Assembly: GCF_009646335.1 (NCBI RefSeq)
Contig: NZ_WJBU01000016.1
Location: 1 to 64,000 of the forward strand
Length of the DNA stretch: 64,000 bases
Origin: Caenimonas koreensis DSM 17982
GTDB taxonomy: Bacteria > Pseudomonadota > Gammaproteobacteria > Burkholderiales > Burkholderiaceae_C
Direction of reading: 5' to 3'
The notes beneath the pieces were generated by a model, which ran no database searches, was not told the origin of the DNA, and worked only from the letters and a program-made list of their open reading frames with translations. This document shows, piece by piece, positions 15,035-23,382 of the stretch. Position 1 is the first letter of the stretch, and every line of letters begins with the position of its first letter. The position numbers were made by a program, and so were the translations under genes.

Positions 15035-15844
15035 ATGACTGACCCCATCGCACCCCCAGAAGGCACCATCACCACCGAGCGGCGCGGCGCCTTGCTGTTG
15101 ATCGGCATCAACCGCCCCGCGAAGTACAACGGCTTCACGCCGCGCATGTTCCGGGAGCTGGGCGAGGCGTATTCGCTACTCGACGACGACCCGGACTTGC
15201 GCGTGGGCGTGCTGCACGCCTTCGGCAAGCATTTCACGGCGGGCCTCGACTTGCCCACCATCGCACCGCTGATGCAACGCGGCGAGAAGGCGATTCCGCT
15301 GGGGAACGTGGAGCCGACCGACCTGGGCACGCCCGGCTATCGCCGCCGCACCAAGCCGATGGTGGTGGCCGTCAAGGGCATCACCTACACGCTGGGCATC
15401 GAGCTGATGCTGGCAGCCGACATCGTGGTGGCGGCTGACGACTGCCGCTTCTCGCAGCTGGAAGTCAAGCGCGGCATCATGGCCACGGGTGGCGCCACGC
15501 TGCGCATGGCCGAGCGCGCAGGGCTGGGCAACGCGATGCTGCACCTTCTGACGGGCGACGAATTCGGCAGCGTTGAAGCGCTGCGCCTGAACTTCGTGCA
15601 GAAGGTCGTGGCTGCCGGCCAGGAGCTGGAGGCGGCGCTGGACATCGCGCAGGCGATTGCGGCGCAGGCGCCCCTGGCCGTTGTGGCGACGCGCCTGAGT
15701 GCGCTCAAGGCCGTGGAGCACGGGCCGCTGGCGGCGATGGAGGAGTTCATCGATGTGCAGGCCAAGCTGGCGAACAGCGAAGATGCCAAAGAAGGCGTGC
15801 GCTCGTTCGTGGAGCGGCGGGCGGCGAAGTTCACTGGCCGCTGA
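15035..15844 (+). CDS. Enoyl-CoA hydratase/isomerase family protein (crotonase)
   Basis: A 269-residue crotonase-fold protein, the usual length. The oxyanion-hole region FGKHFTAGLDLP (about 64-75) and VVAVKGITYTLGIELMLAADIVVAADDCRFSQLEVKRGIMATGGAT (about 110-155) match the family pattern. The second catalytic Glu position is occupied by Glu in QLEVKRG, but overall specificity cannot be read. The enzyme would hydrate or isomerise an enoyl-CoA in the cytoplasm. It sits 34 bases after the PmbA-like gene and 45 bases before the ATP-grasp cluster, and could belong to either transcript. Confidence 0.85.
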   Translation: MTDPIAPPEGTITTERRGALLLIGINRPAKYNGFTPRMFRELGEAYSLLDDDPDLRVGVLHAFGKHFTAGLDLPTIAPLMQRGEKAIPLGNVEPTDLGTPGYRRRTKPMVVAVKGITYTLGIELMLAADIVVAADDCRFSQLEVKRGIMATGGATLRMAERAGLGNAMLHLLTGDEFGSVEALRLNFVQKVVAAGQELEAALDIAQAIAAQAPLAVVATRLSALKAVEHGPLAAMEEFIDVQAKLANSEDAKEGVRSFVERRAAKFTGR

Positions 15845-15889
15845 GGCACGAGCTACGATAGCTGTTTCGCAAGCCACGACTCACGCTTC

Positions 15890-16807
15890 TTGGATCAAAT
15901 CACCAACGCCTCCGAAGTCCTTCAGGCGCGCCTCGATCACGCGGCGATGCTGCGCGAAGCTGGCCGCGAGACAGAAGCCATCGCCTGTGGCCCGGACATC
16001 CTGCACGCCTACTACCAGCTCGAACAGGGCCGCGTATTGCCGCGCGCCGAGCCGCGCAACTTCACTGACAAGGTTTACTGCCGCATGCTCGACACGCACG
16101 AGCACGGCTGCCCCACGTATTCGCGCCTGTCGGACAAACTGGCGGTGCGCGAATGGGTTGCTGCGCGCATCGGCGAGCGGTTCCTCACACCCGTGCTGTG
16201 GTCGGGCGATGATCCGCAGGAAATTCCGTGGGCGAGGCTGCCCGAAGAATTCATGCTCAAGTGCAACGAAGGCTCCGCCAAGTGCATGCTGGTGCTGCCG
16301 CCCCACGATCGCGCAGCCGCACAGGCTTTGGCTGCCAAGTGGCTGGCTGAATCGTTTTACTGGATGCGGCGCGAGTTCCATTACTGGGATGTGCCGCGCC
16401 GCCTGCTCATTGAGCCGCGCATGGAAGATGGCCACCCGGACGGCCCGCTCGACTACATCTTCTTCTGCTTTGACGGCGTGCCGCGCCTGGTGCAGATCGG
16501 CAGCCGCTCGCACACCATCCACCGCTTCTTCACGCCGCAGTGGGAGCCCATCACGCTGACCTACCGCAAGGAATACCTCACGCCGCCCATCGCGCGGCCC
16601 GCGCCGCTCGAGCAGATGCTGGAGATAGCCGCCACGCTCTCGGCGGGCTTTGACTTTGTGCGGGTCGATCTGTATTGCCTGGGCACGGACATCCGCTTTG
16701 GCGAGCTCACGTTCACGCCTTGCGCCGGCAACGCACCGTTCGAGCCGCGCGAATGGGACGCACGGCTGGGCGAGTGGTGGCACTACGCGGGCCTGCCGCA
16801 TGGCTGA
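15890..16807 (+). CDS. TupA-like ATP-grasp amide ligase
   Basis: A 305-residue protein matching the TupA-like ATP-grasp family (named from teichuronopeptide synthesis). Visible landmarks are SDKLAVREWVAARIGERFLTP (81-101), PEEFMLKCNEGSAKCML (118-134) with the nucleotide-binding Lys124 and glycine/serine loop, LIEPRMEDGHPDGPLDYIFFCFDG (about 172-195), and GFDFVRVDLYCLGTDIRFGELTFTPCAG (about 255-282) carrying the metal-binding acids. Such enzymes join a carboxylate to an amine using ATP. The frame opens at a TTG (15890); the first ATG is 19 codons in. It overlaps the next gene by eight bases, so the products are coupled. Confidence 0.8.
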   Translation: MDQITNASEVLQARLDHAAMLREAGRETEAIACGPDILHAYYQLEQGRVLPRAEPRNFTDKVYCRMLDTHEHGCPTYSRLSDKLAVREWVAARIGERFLTPVLWSGDDPQEIPWARLPEEFMLKCNEGSAKCMLVLPPHDRAAAQALAAKWLAESFYWMRREFHYWDVPRRLLIEPRMEDGHPDGPLDYIFFCFDGVPRLVQIGSRSHTIHRFFTPQWEPITLTYRKEYLTPPIARPAPLEQMLEIAATLSAGFDFVRVDLYCLGTDIRFGELTFTPCAGNAPFEPREWDARLGEWWHYAGLPHG

Positions 16808-18614
16808 GGCGGCACGCGCGAAACAGACGTCGCCGCTGCGCATCGGCGAGCAGTGGCAAGGCTTGCGCGGGCACGCCCATGGCGTGCGCGGGCCGGTGAT
16901 GTGTGGTGCGCTGCACTGGTCAACTGCCGTGCCATGGAAGACCGACGCACTCGCTGCGCTGCTGCATGACGAAGGCGGGCTCAAGCCAGCAGTCGTGCAG
17001 CAGTGCCTGGCCAACGAGTCGGACACGGACACTTTTTTTGCGCTCGCGCTGGCGCTCGAAGACATGGCGCAGTCGCCCGTGGCGCAAAAAGGTGTGTTGC
17101 TCTCGCGCACTGAAGTGCAGCCGCAGCTGGTGGACTGCCAGGTGGCGATGCCGAGCTTTTACCCGCCCTTCACGCAGGCGCTGATCTCGTGGCTGGGTTC
17201 GGCCATCAACATGTGCAGCGGCACATCGAGCGCGCAGCAGCGCAAGTCGCTCATCGACTCGATGAATGCCCAATTGCACGCTGCGCGCACCCAGCTGCTG
17301 TCGTCCATCCGCACGGGGGGCGTCAATACCGCGCGCATCGCGCGTGCGGCCGCCGAGCTGGGGCTGCCCGTGCAGGTGCTCACGCGCAGCTACCTGTACG
17401 TCGGCTCCGGTGCCAATGCGCGCATTTTCAACAGCACGATGACCGAGGAGACGACGGCGCTGGGTGTTGCACTGGCGCGCTCCAAATCAGCCACTGCGGC
17501 GCTGCTGGCGATGCGCGGCCTGCCCGTGCCCCGGCACCAGCGCGCTGGCTGCGCGCAGGACGCGGTGAAGGCAGCGCATGCGCTGGGCTACCCGGTGGTG
17601 GTCAAGCCCGACGACCGCGACGGCGGCGCCGGTGTGAACGCCGGCCTCACGAGCGATGAACAAGTCATTGCATGCTATGCGCAGGCCGCAGCGATCTCGC
17701 CGAACGTGCTGGTGGAAAAGCATGTGGAAGGGCTGGACTACCGCATCACGGTGGACAACGGCCGCGTCGTCAAAGTCATTGGCCGCCAGCCCGGCGGCGT
17801 GCTGGGCGATGGCCGCCTGAGCGTGCGCGAGCTGGTGGCTGCCAATGCGGCCAAGCCGTCGATGCGCGGCAATGCGAGCGCGGTGTCGCTGGACGAAGAA
17901 GCGCTCGCGCTGCTCGCCGGATACGGCATGACTGCCGATAGCGTCCCGGCCGCTGATGCATTCGTCGTGCTGCGGCGGCGCGCCAACATGTCCACTGGCG
18001 GCACGAGCCGCGACGCAATGGCCGACATGCACCCGGACAACGCGCGCCTGGCCATCCGCGCTGCACAGGCGCTGCGGCTCGATCTGGCGGGCATCGACTT
18101 CATCATCCCGGACATCGCGGTGAGCTGGATGGAGTGCACGGCAGCCATCTGCGAAGTGAATGCACAGCCGCAGATCAGCACGGAATTCGCGCCAGCCGTG
18201 TACCACGACCTGTTGACGCGGCTGGTGCGCGAGCCCACGCGCTTGCATGCCGTGGTGCTGGTTGACGTGTCGGCGAACGCAGATTGCGATGCCGATGTGA
18301 TCGCGGCTGCGCAGCAACTGGCGGCACGCGGCGAACGTGTGCTGTCCGTGCGCAGCGATGGCACGTGGCTGGGTGATGAGCGCATCGCGCCTGCGGGGCG
18401 CAGCGCCTTCGCACGCGCTGTGGCCTGCGAGCTCGAAGTCGAAGCCACTGCGGTGGTCGCCGCGTTCAAGCCCGGGCAGCTCCTGCGCACCGGCCTGCCG
18501 TGGCTGCATGTGGACGAAGTGCGGGTGTTGCGCGGATCAGCCCCAGTGGACGAGGCGCAGCTGCAGGCCTGCCTTGACCTGGTTGCGCCGCATCTTGCGG
18601 CACCGCGTGTGTGA
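16800..18614 (+). CDS. Cyanophycin-synthetase-like ATP-grasp protein lacking the Mur-ligase half
   Basis: A 604-residue protein. Residues 1-215 form an N-terminal region like that of CphA (PFTQALISWLGSAINMCSG). Residues 228-485 are the ATP-grasp domain: SKSATAALLAMRGLPVPRH, the ATP lysine in GYPVVVKPDDRDGGAGV (262-279), VEKHVEGLDYRITVDNGRVVKVI (305-327) and the metal-binding EVNAQP near 477. True cyanophycin synthetase continues with a Mur-ligase domain of about 400 residues. Here there is instead only a short C-terminal domain of about 115 residues with a Rossmann-like pattern. The protein therefore probably forms one type of amide bond rather than the Asp-Arg polymer. The 8-base overlap with the TupA-like gene suggests a joint function. 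Confidence 0.8.
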   Translation: MAEAARAKQTSPLRIGEQWQGLRGHAHGVRGPVMCGALHWSTAVPWKTDALAALLHDEGGLKPAVVQQCLANESDTDTFFALALALEDMAQSPVAQKGVLLSRTEVQPQLVDCQVAMPSFYPPFTQALISWLGSAINMCSGTSSAQQRKSLIDSMNAQLHAARTQLLSSIRTGGVNTARIARAAAELGLPVQVLTRSYLYVGSGANARIFNSTMTEETTALGVALARSKSATAALLAMRGLPVPRHQRAGCAQDAVKAAHALGYPVVVKPDDRDGGAGVNAGLTSDEQVIACYAQAAAISPNVLVEKHVEGLDYRITVDNGRVVKVIGRQPGGVLGDGRLSVRELVAANAAKPSMRGNASAVSLDEEALALLAGYGMTADSVPAADAFVVLRRRANMSTGGTSRDAMADMHPDNARLAIRAAQALRLDLAGIDFIIPDIAVSWMECTAAICEVNAQPQISTEFAPAVYHDLLTRLVREPTRLHAVVLVDVSANADCDADVIAAAQQLAARGERVLSVRSDGTWLGDERIAPAGRSAFARAVACELEVEATAVVAAFKPGQLLRTGLPWLHVDEVRVLRGSAPVDEAQLQACLDLVAPHLAAPRV

Positions 18615-18621
18615 CAGGCAA

Positions 18622-19581
18622 GTGAACACACCTCTGTTGGCACTGACGACCTACTACAACCCGCTGCGCGGCACACGGCGGCGGCGCAACTACGACGTGT
18701 TTCGCGCCAACCTCGGCGTGCCACTGGTGGCTGTCGAATGGGCGCAGGACGGCCGCTTCGAACTCTCGCCGCGCGATGCGGATGTATTGATCCAGGTGCA
18801 AGGCGGTGACCTGATGTGGCAGAAAGAGCGCCTGCTTAACTGCGGGCTGGCGCGCATCCGCAGCGAGGGGCTGGCGCGCGACGTGGCGATCGTTGATGCA
18901 GACGTTGTGTTCGAGGCACCCGATTGGCACAAGCGGGTATCGGCCGCGCTCGACAAGTGCCCGATCGTGCAATGCCAGTCGCTCATTGACCATCTGCCGC
19001 CGCTGCCGCCAGACATCCGCACCCGCGACGCATTGGCAGCCGTGGCACCCGAGCGCTCGATCGAGTCACTTGCCTGCGTGCTCGCGCAGGGCAAGCCACT
19101 TTTCACGCTCGATGCCGAGACTGTGCGGCTGCAGGCGGTGGCGAACTTCCCGCCGTCATCAGGCAGCACCGGCATGGCGATTGCCGTGCGGCTTGCTGAC
19201 CTGCCATCGTTCGAGCTGTATGACGGCAACATCGTCGGCGGCGGCGATCTGTTGATGGCAACCGCCTTCATTGGGCGCCTGAAGGAGCTGTTCGACGTGC
19301 GCAACTACGCGAGCGGTCATGAGGCAGACGCGTTTGCATGGGCCGCGCGCTGCCTGCCGCGCCAACCCCGGCTGGGCTGGGCAGATAACCGCGTGATGCA
19401 CCTGTGGCACGGCAGTCTTGCAGACAGGCAGTATGGAGAGCGGCTGCACATCCTCGGCCCGCGCGGCTACGACCCTGCAATTCACCTTGACCGCAGCGGC
19501 CAGGCCATGCGGTTCACGCCCTGCGCGAGTGAGTTGAAAAACGCCGTAGCGCACTACCTGGCATCGCGCAACGATGCGTAA
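18622..19581 (+). CDS. Glycosyltransferase-like protein (GT-A fold, putative)
   Basis: A 319-residue protein beginning at GTG 18622, with an in-frame GTG at 18607 as alternative. LALTTYYNPLRGTRRRRNYDVFRANLGVPLVAVEW at the start and DVAIVDADVVFEAPDW (about 87-102) look like a nucleotide-sugar-binding strand with an acidic DAD motif, as in GT-A glycosyltransferases. GGGDLLMATAFIG (about 211-223) could be the acceptor/catalytic loop, and a His-rich end (VMHLWHGSLADRQYGERLHILG) resembles the metal-binding His of galactosyltransferase-type enzymes. It is nine bases after the CphA-like gene. The enzyme might glycosylate the product of the two ligases. Identification is by motif only. Confidence 0.6.
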   Translation: MNTPLLALTTYYNPLRGTRRRRNYDVFRANLGVPLVAVEWAQDGRFELSPRDADVLIQVQGGDLMWQKERLLNCGLARIRSEGLARDVAIVDADVVFEAPDWHKRVSAALDKCPIVQCQSLIDHLPPLPPDIRTRDALAAVAPERSIESLACVLAQGKPLFTLDAETVRLQAVANFPPSSGSTGMAIAVRLADLPSFELYDGNIVGGGDLLMATAFIGRLKELFDVRNYASGHEADAFAWAARCLPRQPRLGWADNRVMHLWHGSLADRQYGERLHILGPRGYDPAIHLDRSGQAMRFTPCASELKNAVAHYLASRNDA

Positions 19582-19613
19582 GCAACAGCGACACCGACTG
19601 ACAAGGCCACCAC

Positions 19614-20762
19614 ATGCGCGACCAGTTCCTGCTCGATCCCGCCCTCGCCTTCCTCAATCATGGCTCGTTCGGGGCGTGCCCGCGCGAAGTGTTCGAGGCG
19701 CAGCAGCACTGGCAGCTGGAGATGGAGCGCAACCCGGTGGAGTTCCTCGGGCGGCGATCGGCGAAGCTGTTGTTTGAGTCGCGCCGTGCGCTCGGCGCCT
19801 ACCTCGGTGCGGATGCAGATCACCTCATCTACATCCCCAATTCGACAACGGGCGTGAACATCGTTGCGAACTCATTCGCGCTGTCTGCCGGCGACGAGGT
19901 TCTGACGACCGATCTCGAATACGGCGCGTGTGATGCAACGTGGGAGCGCGTCTGCGCGCAACGCGGTGCGCACTACCGGCATGTGGAGATCCCGCTTCCG
20001 TACGAGCGGGAGCGTGTTGCCCCGCGCCTGATGGCCGCAGTGACGCCGCACACGCGGATGATCTACCTGAGCCACATCACATCGACCACCGCGCTCATCC
20101 TGCCTGTGGCCGACATCTGCAAGGCGGCGCGCGCGCGAGGCATCACGACACTGATCGACGGTGCGCATGCGCCGGGGCAGATCGAGCTGGACCTGGCCGC
20201 CATCGGCGCGGACTTCTATGTCGGTAACTGCCACAAGTGGCTTTGCGCACCCAAGGGCGCGGGCTTTTTGCACGCGCGGCCGGAGCACCACGACATGCTC
20301 GATGCGACGGTGATCTCATGGGGCTATGCGGCGGGCACTGGTGGGCATACGGGCTTCGAGGCTTACCTGGGCCGCAGTGTGTTCGAGCGCAGGCTGCAGT
20401 GGCAAGGCACGCGCGACATTGCGGCGTGGCTGGCAGTGCCAGCTGCCATCGAATTCCAGGCGCGTCACGACTGGCCTGCGGTGCGTGCGAGGTGCCATGA
20501 ACTCGCACGCCATGCGCACGATGCACTCACGCATCGCCACGCACTCGAGCCCATCGCGCGTGATGACGACTGGGCGCAGATGGTCGCGATCCCCGTGCCT
20601 GCGCAAGACACAGAGGCGCTGCGCCAGCGGCTGTTCGATGAAAGCGCAATCGAGGTACCGGTGACGAGCCATGCGGGGCATGTGTTCGTGCGAATCTCTA
20701 TCCAGGGCTACAACACGATGCAGGATGTGGAGCGGTTGCTGGCGGCGCCGGCGCTGGCTTGA
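19614..20762 (+). CDS. Class V aminotransferase-fold PLP enzyme (isopenicillin N epimerase-like)
   Basis: A 382-residue enzyme of the class V aminotransferase/cysteine desulfurase superfamily. Residues 14-25 (LNHGSFGACPRE) are the family's N-terminal substrate loop. PNSTTGVNIVANSF (75-88) binds the PLP phosphate, IDGAHAPGQIELDL (181-194) holds the Asp182 that contacts the pyridine nitrogen, and GNCHKWLCAPKGAGFL (204-219) carries the PLP Lys208. The closest type is isopenicillin N epimerase, which inverts amino-acid stereocentres. Related enzymes do beta-elimination or desulfuration. Its place directly after two amide ligases suggests it prepares or epimerises an amino-acid building block. Confidence 0.85.
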   Translation: MRDQFLLDPALAFLNHGSFGACPREVFEAQQHWQLEMERNPVEFLGRRSAKLLFESRRALGAYLGADADHLIYIPNSTTGVNIVANSFALSAGDEVLTTDLEYGACDATWERVCAQRGAHYRHVEIPLPYERERVAPRLMAAVTPHTRMIYLSHITSTTALILPVADICKAARARGITTLIDGAHAPGQIELDLAAIGADFYVGNCHKWLCAPKGAGFLHARPEHHDMLDATVISWGYAAGTGGHTGFEAYLGRSVFERRLQWQGTRDIAAWLAVPAAIEFQARHDWPAVRARCHELARHAHDALTHRHALEPIARDDDWAQMVAIPVPAQDTEALRQRLFDESAIEVPVTSHAGHVFVRISIQGYNTMQDVERLLAAPALA

Positions 20763-20785
20763 GGCGGCCACAAGGTGGATGTCTG

Positions 20786-21067
20786 TCAGCGAGTTGGCGG
20801 CCATAGGCGCGCGGTGTGCACCAAGGCGAGAATCCAAACGCCGTCGTCCCCCACTTCATAGATCAACCGATAGCTCTCGTGAGGAATGAGCTCTCTCGTA
20901 CCCGCAATCTTTCCGGGCTTGCCAAGGCGGGGGTGCGCTGCCAGTCGCTCGGCAGCATCACTGAACAACAAATCGAGTCGCACTGCTGCAGATGGGTTGT
21001 CAGCTGCGACATAGAGCCAGATTTCTTCACGGTCAACTTCAGCCTCCGCCGTCCAGATGACCTTCAC
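20786..21067 (-). CDS. ParE/RelE-family toxin
   Basis: A 93-residue protein with the RelE/ParE fold pattern: MKVIWTAEAEVDREEIWLYVAADNPSAAVRLDLLFSDAAERLAAHP, then GTRELIPHESYRLIYEVGDDGVWILALVHTARLWP. The REL-x-x-H-x-x-Y-R-x-I-Y-E core and the C-terminal VHTAR-x-W-P are typical. ParE members inhibit gyrase and RelE members cut mRNA on the ribosome; which one applies is not clear from sequence. The gene overlaps the antitoxin stop by four bases. Confidence 0.85.
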   Translation of the reverse strand: MKVIWTAEAEVDREEIWLYVAADNPSAAVRLDLLFSDAAERLAAHPRLGKPGKIAGTRELIPHESYRLIYEVGDDGVWILALVHTARLWPPTR

Positions 21068-21342
21068 GAGCGCTTTGTCGTCGAGGCGCGTCTGGCAGCA
21101 AAGGAAGACTCAACCTGGTCGTTGGAGCGACCGCGGCCTGCTCGCACCGACGCTCGCGCTGCCTCCACCTTCCCGCGCAGGAACTCATCGTGCTCCCTGA
21201 CCTGTTGCTGGTAGTTGATGAAGTCCCGCATCAACTGGCGGACCACCTGCGAGGCGGGACGATGCGCCGCCTCAGCCTCTGCCATGAACTGGTCGCGCAG
21301 CTCCGGCTCCAGCTTCATTGTGAAAACAGCTTCCTTGGTCAT
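21064..21342 (-). CDS. Antitoxin of the ParE/RelE-type pair (ribbon-helix-helix)
   Basis: A 92-residue protein. EAVFTMKLEPELRDQFMAEAEAAHRPASQVVRQLMRDFINYQQQV (about 4-48) is a ribbon-helix-helix DNA-binding domain, and the remainder (about 50-92) is a basic, flexible toxin-binding tail. It is the first gene of the operon and overlaps the toxin start by four bases. A TATACT minus-10-like sequence lies about 30 bases upstream, in a region with a 10-base inverted repeat. It should repress its own promoter. Confidence 0.82.
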   Translation of the reverse strand: MTKEAVFTMKLEPELRDQFMAEAEAAHRPASQVVRQLMRDFINYQQQVREHDEFLRGKVEAARASVRAGRGRSNDQVESSFAARRASTTKRS

Positions 21343-21377
21343 TAGTGTCTTGCACAGTCAATGAATGTACAAAGTAT

Positions 21378-21433
21378 AGACAAGCTACATACGTGCGGTC
21401 ACTGTTCTGATCCGCTATGTGAATAGCTTGTCT
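21378..21433. repeat. 10-base inverted repeat flanking the antitoxin promoter region
   Basis: AGACAAGCTA at 21378-21387 is repeated in inverted form as TAGCTTGTCT at 21424-21433, separated by 36 bases. It lies between the antitoxin start and the aminopeptidase P stop. It may be a pair of operator half-sites, a long-loop terminator for aminopeptidase P, or the trace of the module's integration. None can be chosen from the sequence alone. Confidence 0.45.
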
Positions 21434-21442
21434 TGGGCCAGG

Positions 21443-23281
21443 TCATGCTGACGATTCGCGCCCTGATGTGGACAACGGCTGCGTTCGAGCGTTGAGCCAT
21501 GCAAGCGCGTCGCCCGCGAGCAGCGGCTCCAATCGCGCGCGCACCACTGCGTGATACTCGTCCAGCCAGGCGATCTCATCTTCTCGCAGCATCGAAGCGT
21601 CGATGCATCGCGTGTCGATCGGGCAGAGGGTGAGTGTTTCGAACTTCAGCATCTCGCCGAATGCGCCGTGCTCGGGTGTGTCGCATGGCACATTCAGCAC
21701 CAGGTTCTCGATGCGCACGCCCCATTGGTCAGCCCTGTAGAGGCCCGGCTCGTTCGACGTGATCATGCCCGGCTCCATCGCCATGTGCGGCTCGACCACG
21801 GCCTTTGAAATGGTCTGCGGGCCTTCATGCACGTTCATGAAGTAGCCCACGCCATGGCCCGTGCCATGCCCGTAGTCAAGCCCCGCCTGCCACAGCGGCA
21901 AGCGCGCCAGCGTGTCGAGCATGGGGCCGGGCGTGCCGCGCGGAAACACCGCGACCGACAGGCCGATCATTCCCTTGAGCACCAGTGTGTAGTCGCGCTG
22001 GTGTGCCGCCGTGATCTTGCCGATGGGCCACACGCGCGTGATATCGGTTGTGCCGCCGAGGTACTGCGCGCCGGAATCGATCAGCAAGAGGCCATCGCCG
22101 TCGAGCCACGAATACGACTCGGGTGTGGCGTGGTAGTGCGGCATGGCGCCGTTGCCGTTGAAGCCGGCAATGGTGTTGAACGAGCGGCCGACGAAGCCCG
22201 GGCGCTTGCTGCGTGCCTCGGTGATCCATTCGTCCACCGTGAGTTCTGACAGGCGTTCGCCGCGTGCCAGCGCGGCCTCGAAGCGTGCGTAGAACTCGCA
22301 CATCGCGGCGCCGTCCTGCTCCATCGCCTCGCGCACGAATTGCGCTTGCGCGTCAGTCTTGCGGCTTTTGGCGAAGGTGCTCGGGTTGACGGCTTCGATC
22401 ACGCGCACGGCCGCTGGCACTGCATCGCGCAGACCCGCCGTGATGCGGCGCGGGTCGACCAGCAGTACGGCCCCGCCTGCGATTGCGCCGAGTGCTCTCG
22501 GCGCCTGCTCGTAGGGCGCGATGCGCACGCCGTCGCTCGCCAGGGTAGCCTGCAGTGCTTCGCTGCATTTGCCTTGCGCGAGAAACAAGGTGGCTGCATC
22601 CGCGTCGACCAGCAGGTGCGCCACAAAGACCGGATTGAACGTCACATCGGCGCCGCGCAGGTTCAGCAGCCATGCAATGTCGTCGAGCGAAGAGATGAAG
22701 TGGTGCGTTGCGCCCGCCTGCTTCATTTCGTCTCGCACGTGGGCTAGCTTGTCTGCGCGCGCGACAGCGGCGTGCGGTGCGACATGTTCGTAGATGGGCT
22801 CGGTTGGCAAGCCAGGTCGGCCGGGCCACGCGAGTTCGAGCAGGTCTGAGTCGCCATTGACGACGATGCCCGCTGCCACCATGGCGCTGCGGATCTGTTG
22901 TGCAGCGGCCAGGCTGACAACCTGCGCATCAAACCCCAGCATCTCGCCCGCCTTGAGTTCCGCGGTGATCCAGTCGAGCACGGGCTTGAGCGCGCCCGTG
23001 CCTGTCTTGACGAGATCAACGCCGCTGCCCGCCAGTTCGCGCTCGGCCTGCGACCAGTAGCGGCTGTCAGCGAACAGCGCAGCGCGCCGGGCACCGACCA
23101 CCAGCGTTCCCATCGATCCTGTGAAGCCGCTGAACCACTCGCGGCCACGCCAGCGCGCAGGCAGGTATTCGGACACATGCGGATCAGACGAGGGAACATA
23201 AAGCGCCTGCACGCCTGCACTGCTCATGGCAGTGCGCAGCTTGTCCAGGCGCGAACGGATGGGGGTGGTGGGTGCGTTCAT
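21443..23281 (-). CDS. Aminopeptidase P family Xaa-Pro metallopeptidase
   Basis: A 612-residue enzyme of the M24B type with two creatinase-like N-terminal domains (about 1-310) and a C-terminal pita-bread catalytic domain. Metal ligands are visible: Asp in LLIDSGAQYLGGTTDITRVWP (two Asp), His in GHGTGHGVGYFMNVHEGPQ, and two Glu in GMITSNEPGLYR and WGVRIENLV. The three-domain length matches eukaryotic-type aminopeptidase P also found in many Proteobacteria. It removes an N-terminal residue before proline in the cytoplasm. The start at 23281 gives MNAPTTPIRSRLDKLR, the family norm; the 16 residues upstream are atypical. It is divergent from ohrR. Confidence 0.88.
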   Translation of the reverse strand: MNAPTTPIRSRLDKLRTAMSSAGVQALYVPSSDPHVSEYLPARWRGREWFSGFTGSMGTLVVGARRAALFADSRYWSQAERELAGSGVDLVKTGTGALKPVLDWITAELKAGEMLGFDAQVVSLAAAQQIRSAMVAAGIVVNGDSDLLELAWPGRPGLPTEPIYEHVAPHAAVARADKLAHVRDEMKQAGATHHFISSLDDIAWLLNLRGADVTFNPVFVAHLLVDADAATLFLAQGKCSEALQATLASDGVRIAPYEQAPRALGAIAGGAVLLVDPRRITAGLRDAVPAAVRVIEAVNPSTFAKSRKTDAQAQFVREAMEQDGAAMCEFYARFEAALARGERLSELTVDEWITEARSKRPGFVGRSFNTIAGFNGNGAMPHYHATPESYSWLDGDGLLLIDSGAQYLGGTTDITRVWPIGKITAAHQRDYTLVLKGMIGLSVAVFPRGTPGPMLDTLARLPLWQAGLDYGHGTGHGVGYFMNVHEGPQTISKAVVEPHMAMEPGMITSNEPGLYRADQWGVRIENLVLNVPCDTPEHGAFGEMLKFETLTLCPIDTRCIDASMLREDEIAWLDEYHAVVRARLEPLLAGDALAWLNARTQPLSTSGRESSA

Positions 23282-23338
23282 GGCGTCATTTTGAATCACT
23301 GCCCTCGTGCGTGCACGGCAACGACCCATCCGCGCGAC

Positions 23339-23375
23339 AAATTATATTGCGCACAATTTAATTTGACGCTATAAT
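23339..23375 (+). promoter_or_regulatory. OhrR-type operator and promoter of ohrR
   Basis: Bases 23339-23364 form a near-perfect 26-base dyad: outer arms AAATTA and TAATTT and inner arms ATTG and CAAT around CGCA, with four mismatched positions. This matches the AT-rich OhrR box type. A consensus TATAAT minus-10 lies at 23370-23375, and the best minus-35 (TTGCGC, 17-base spacer) falls inside the dyad, so bound repressor would block the polymerase. Transcription would start at about 23382, at the ATG of ohrR (23383), implying a leaderless transcript. A second TATAAT on the opposite strand (23341-23346) could serve aminopeptidase P. Confidence 0.7.
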
Positions 23376-23382
23376 TCTACCT

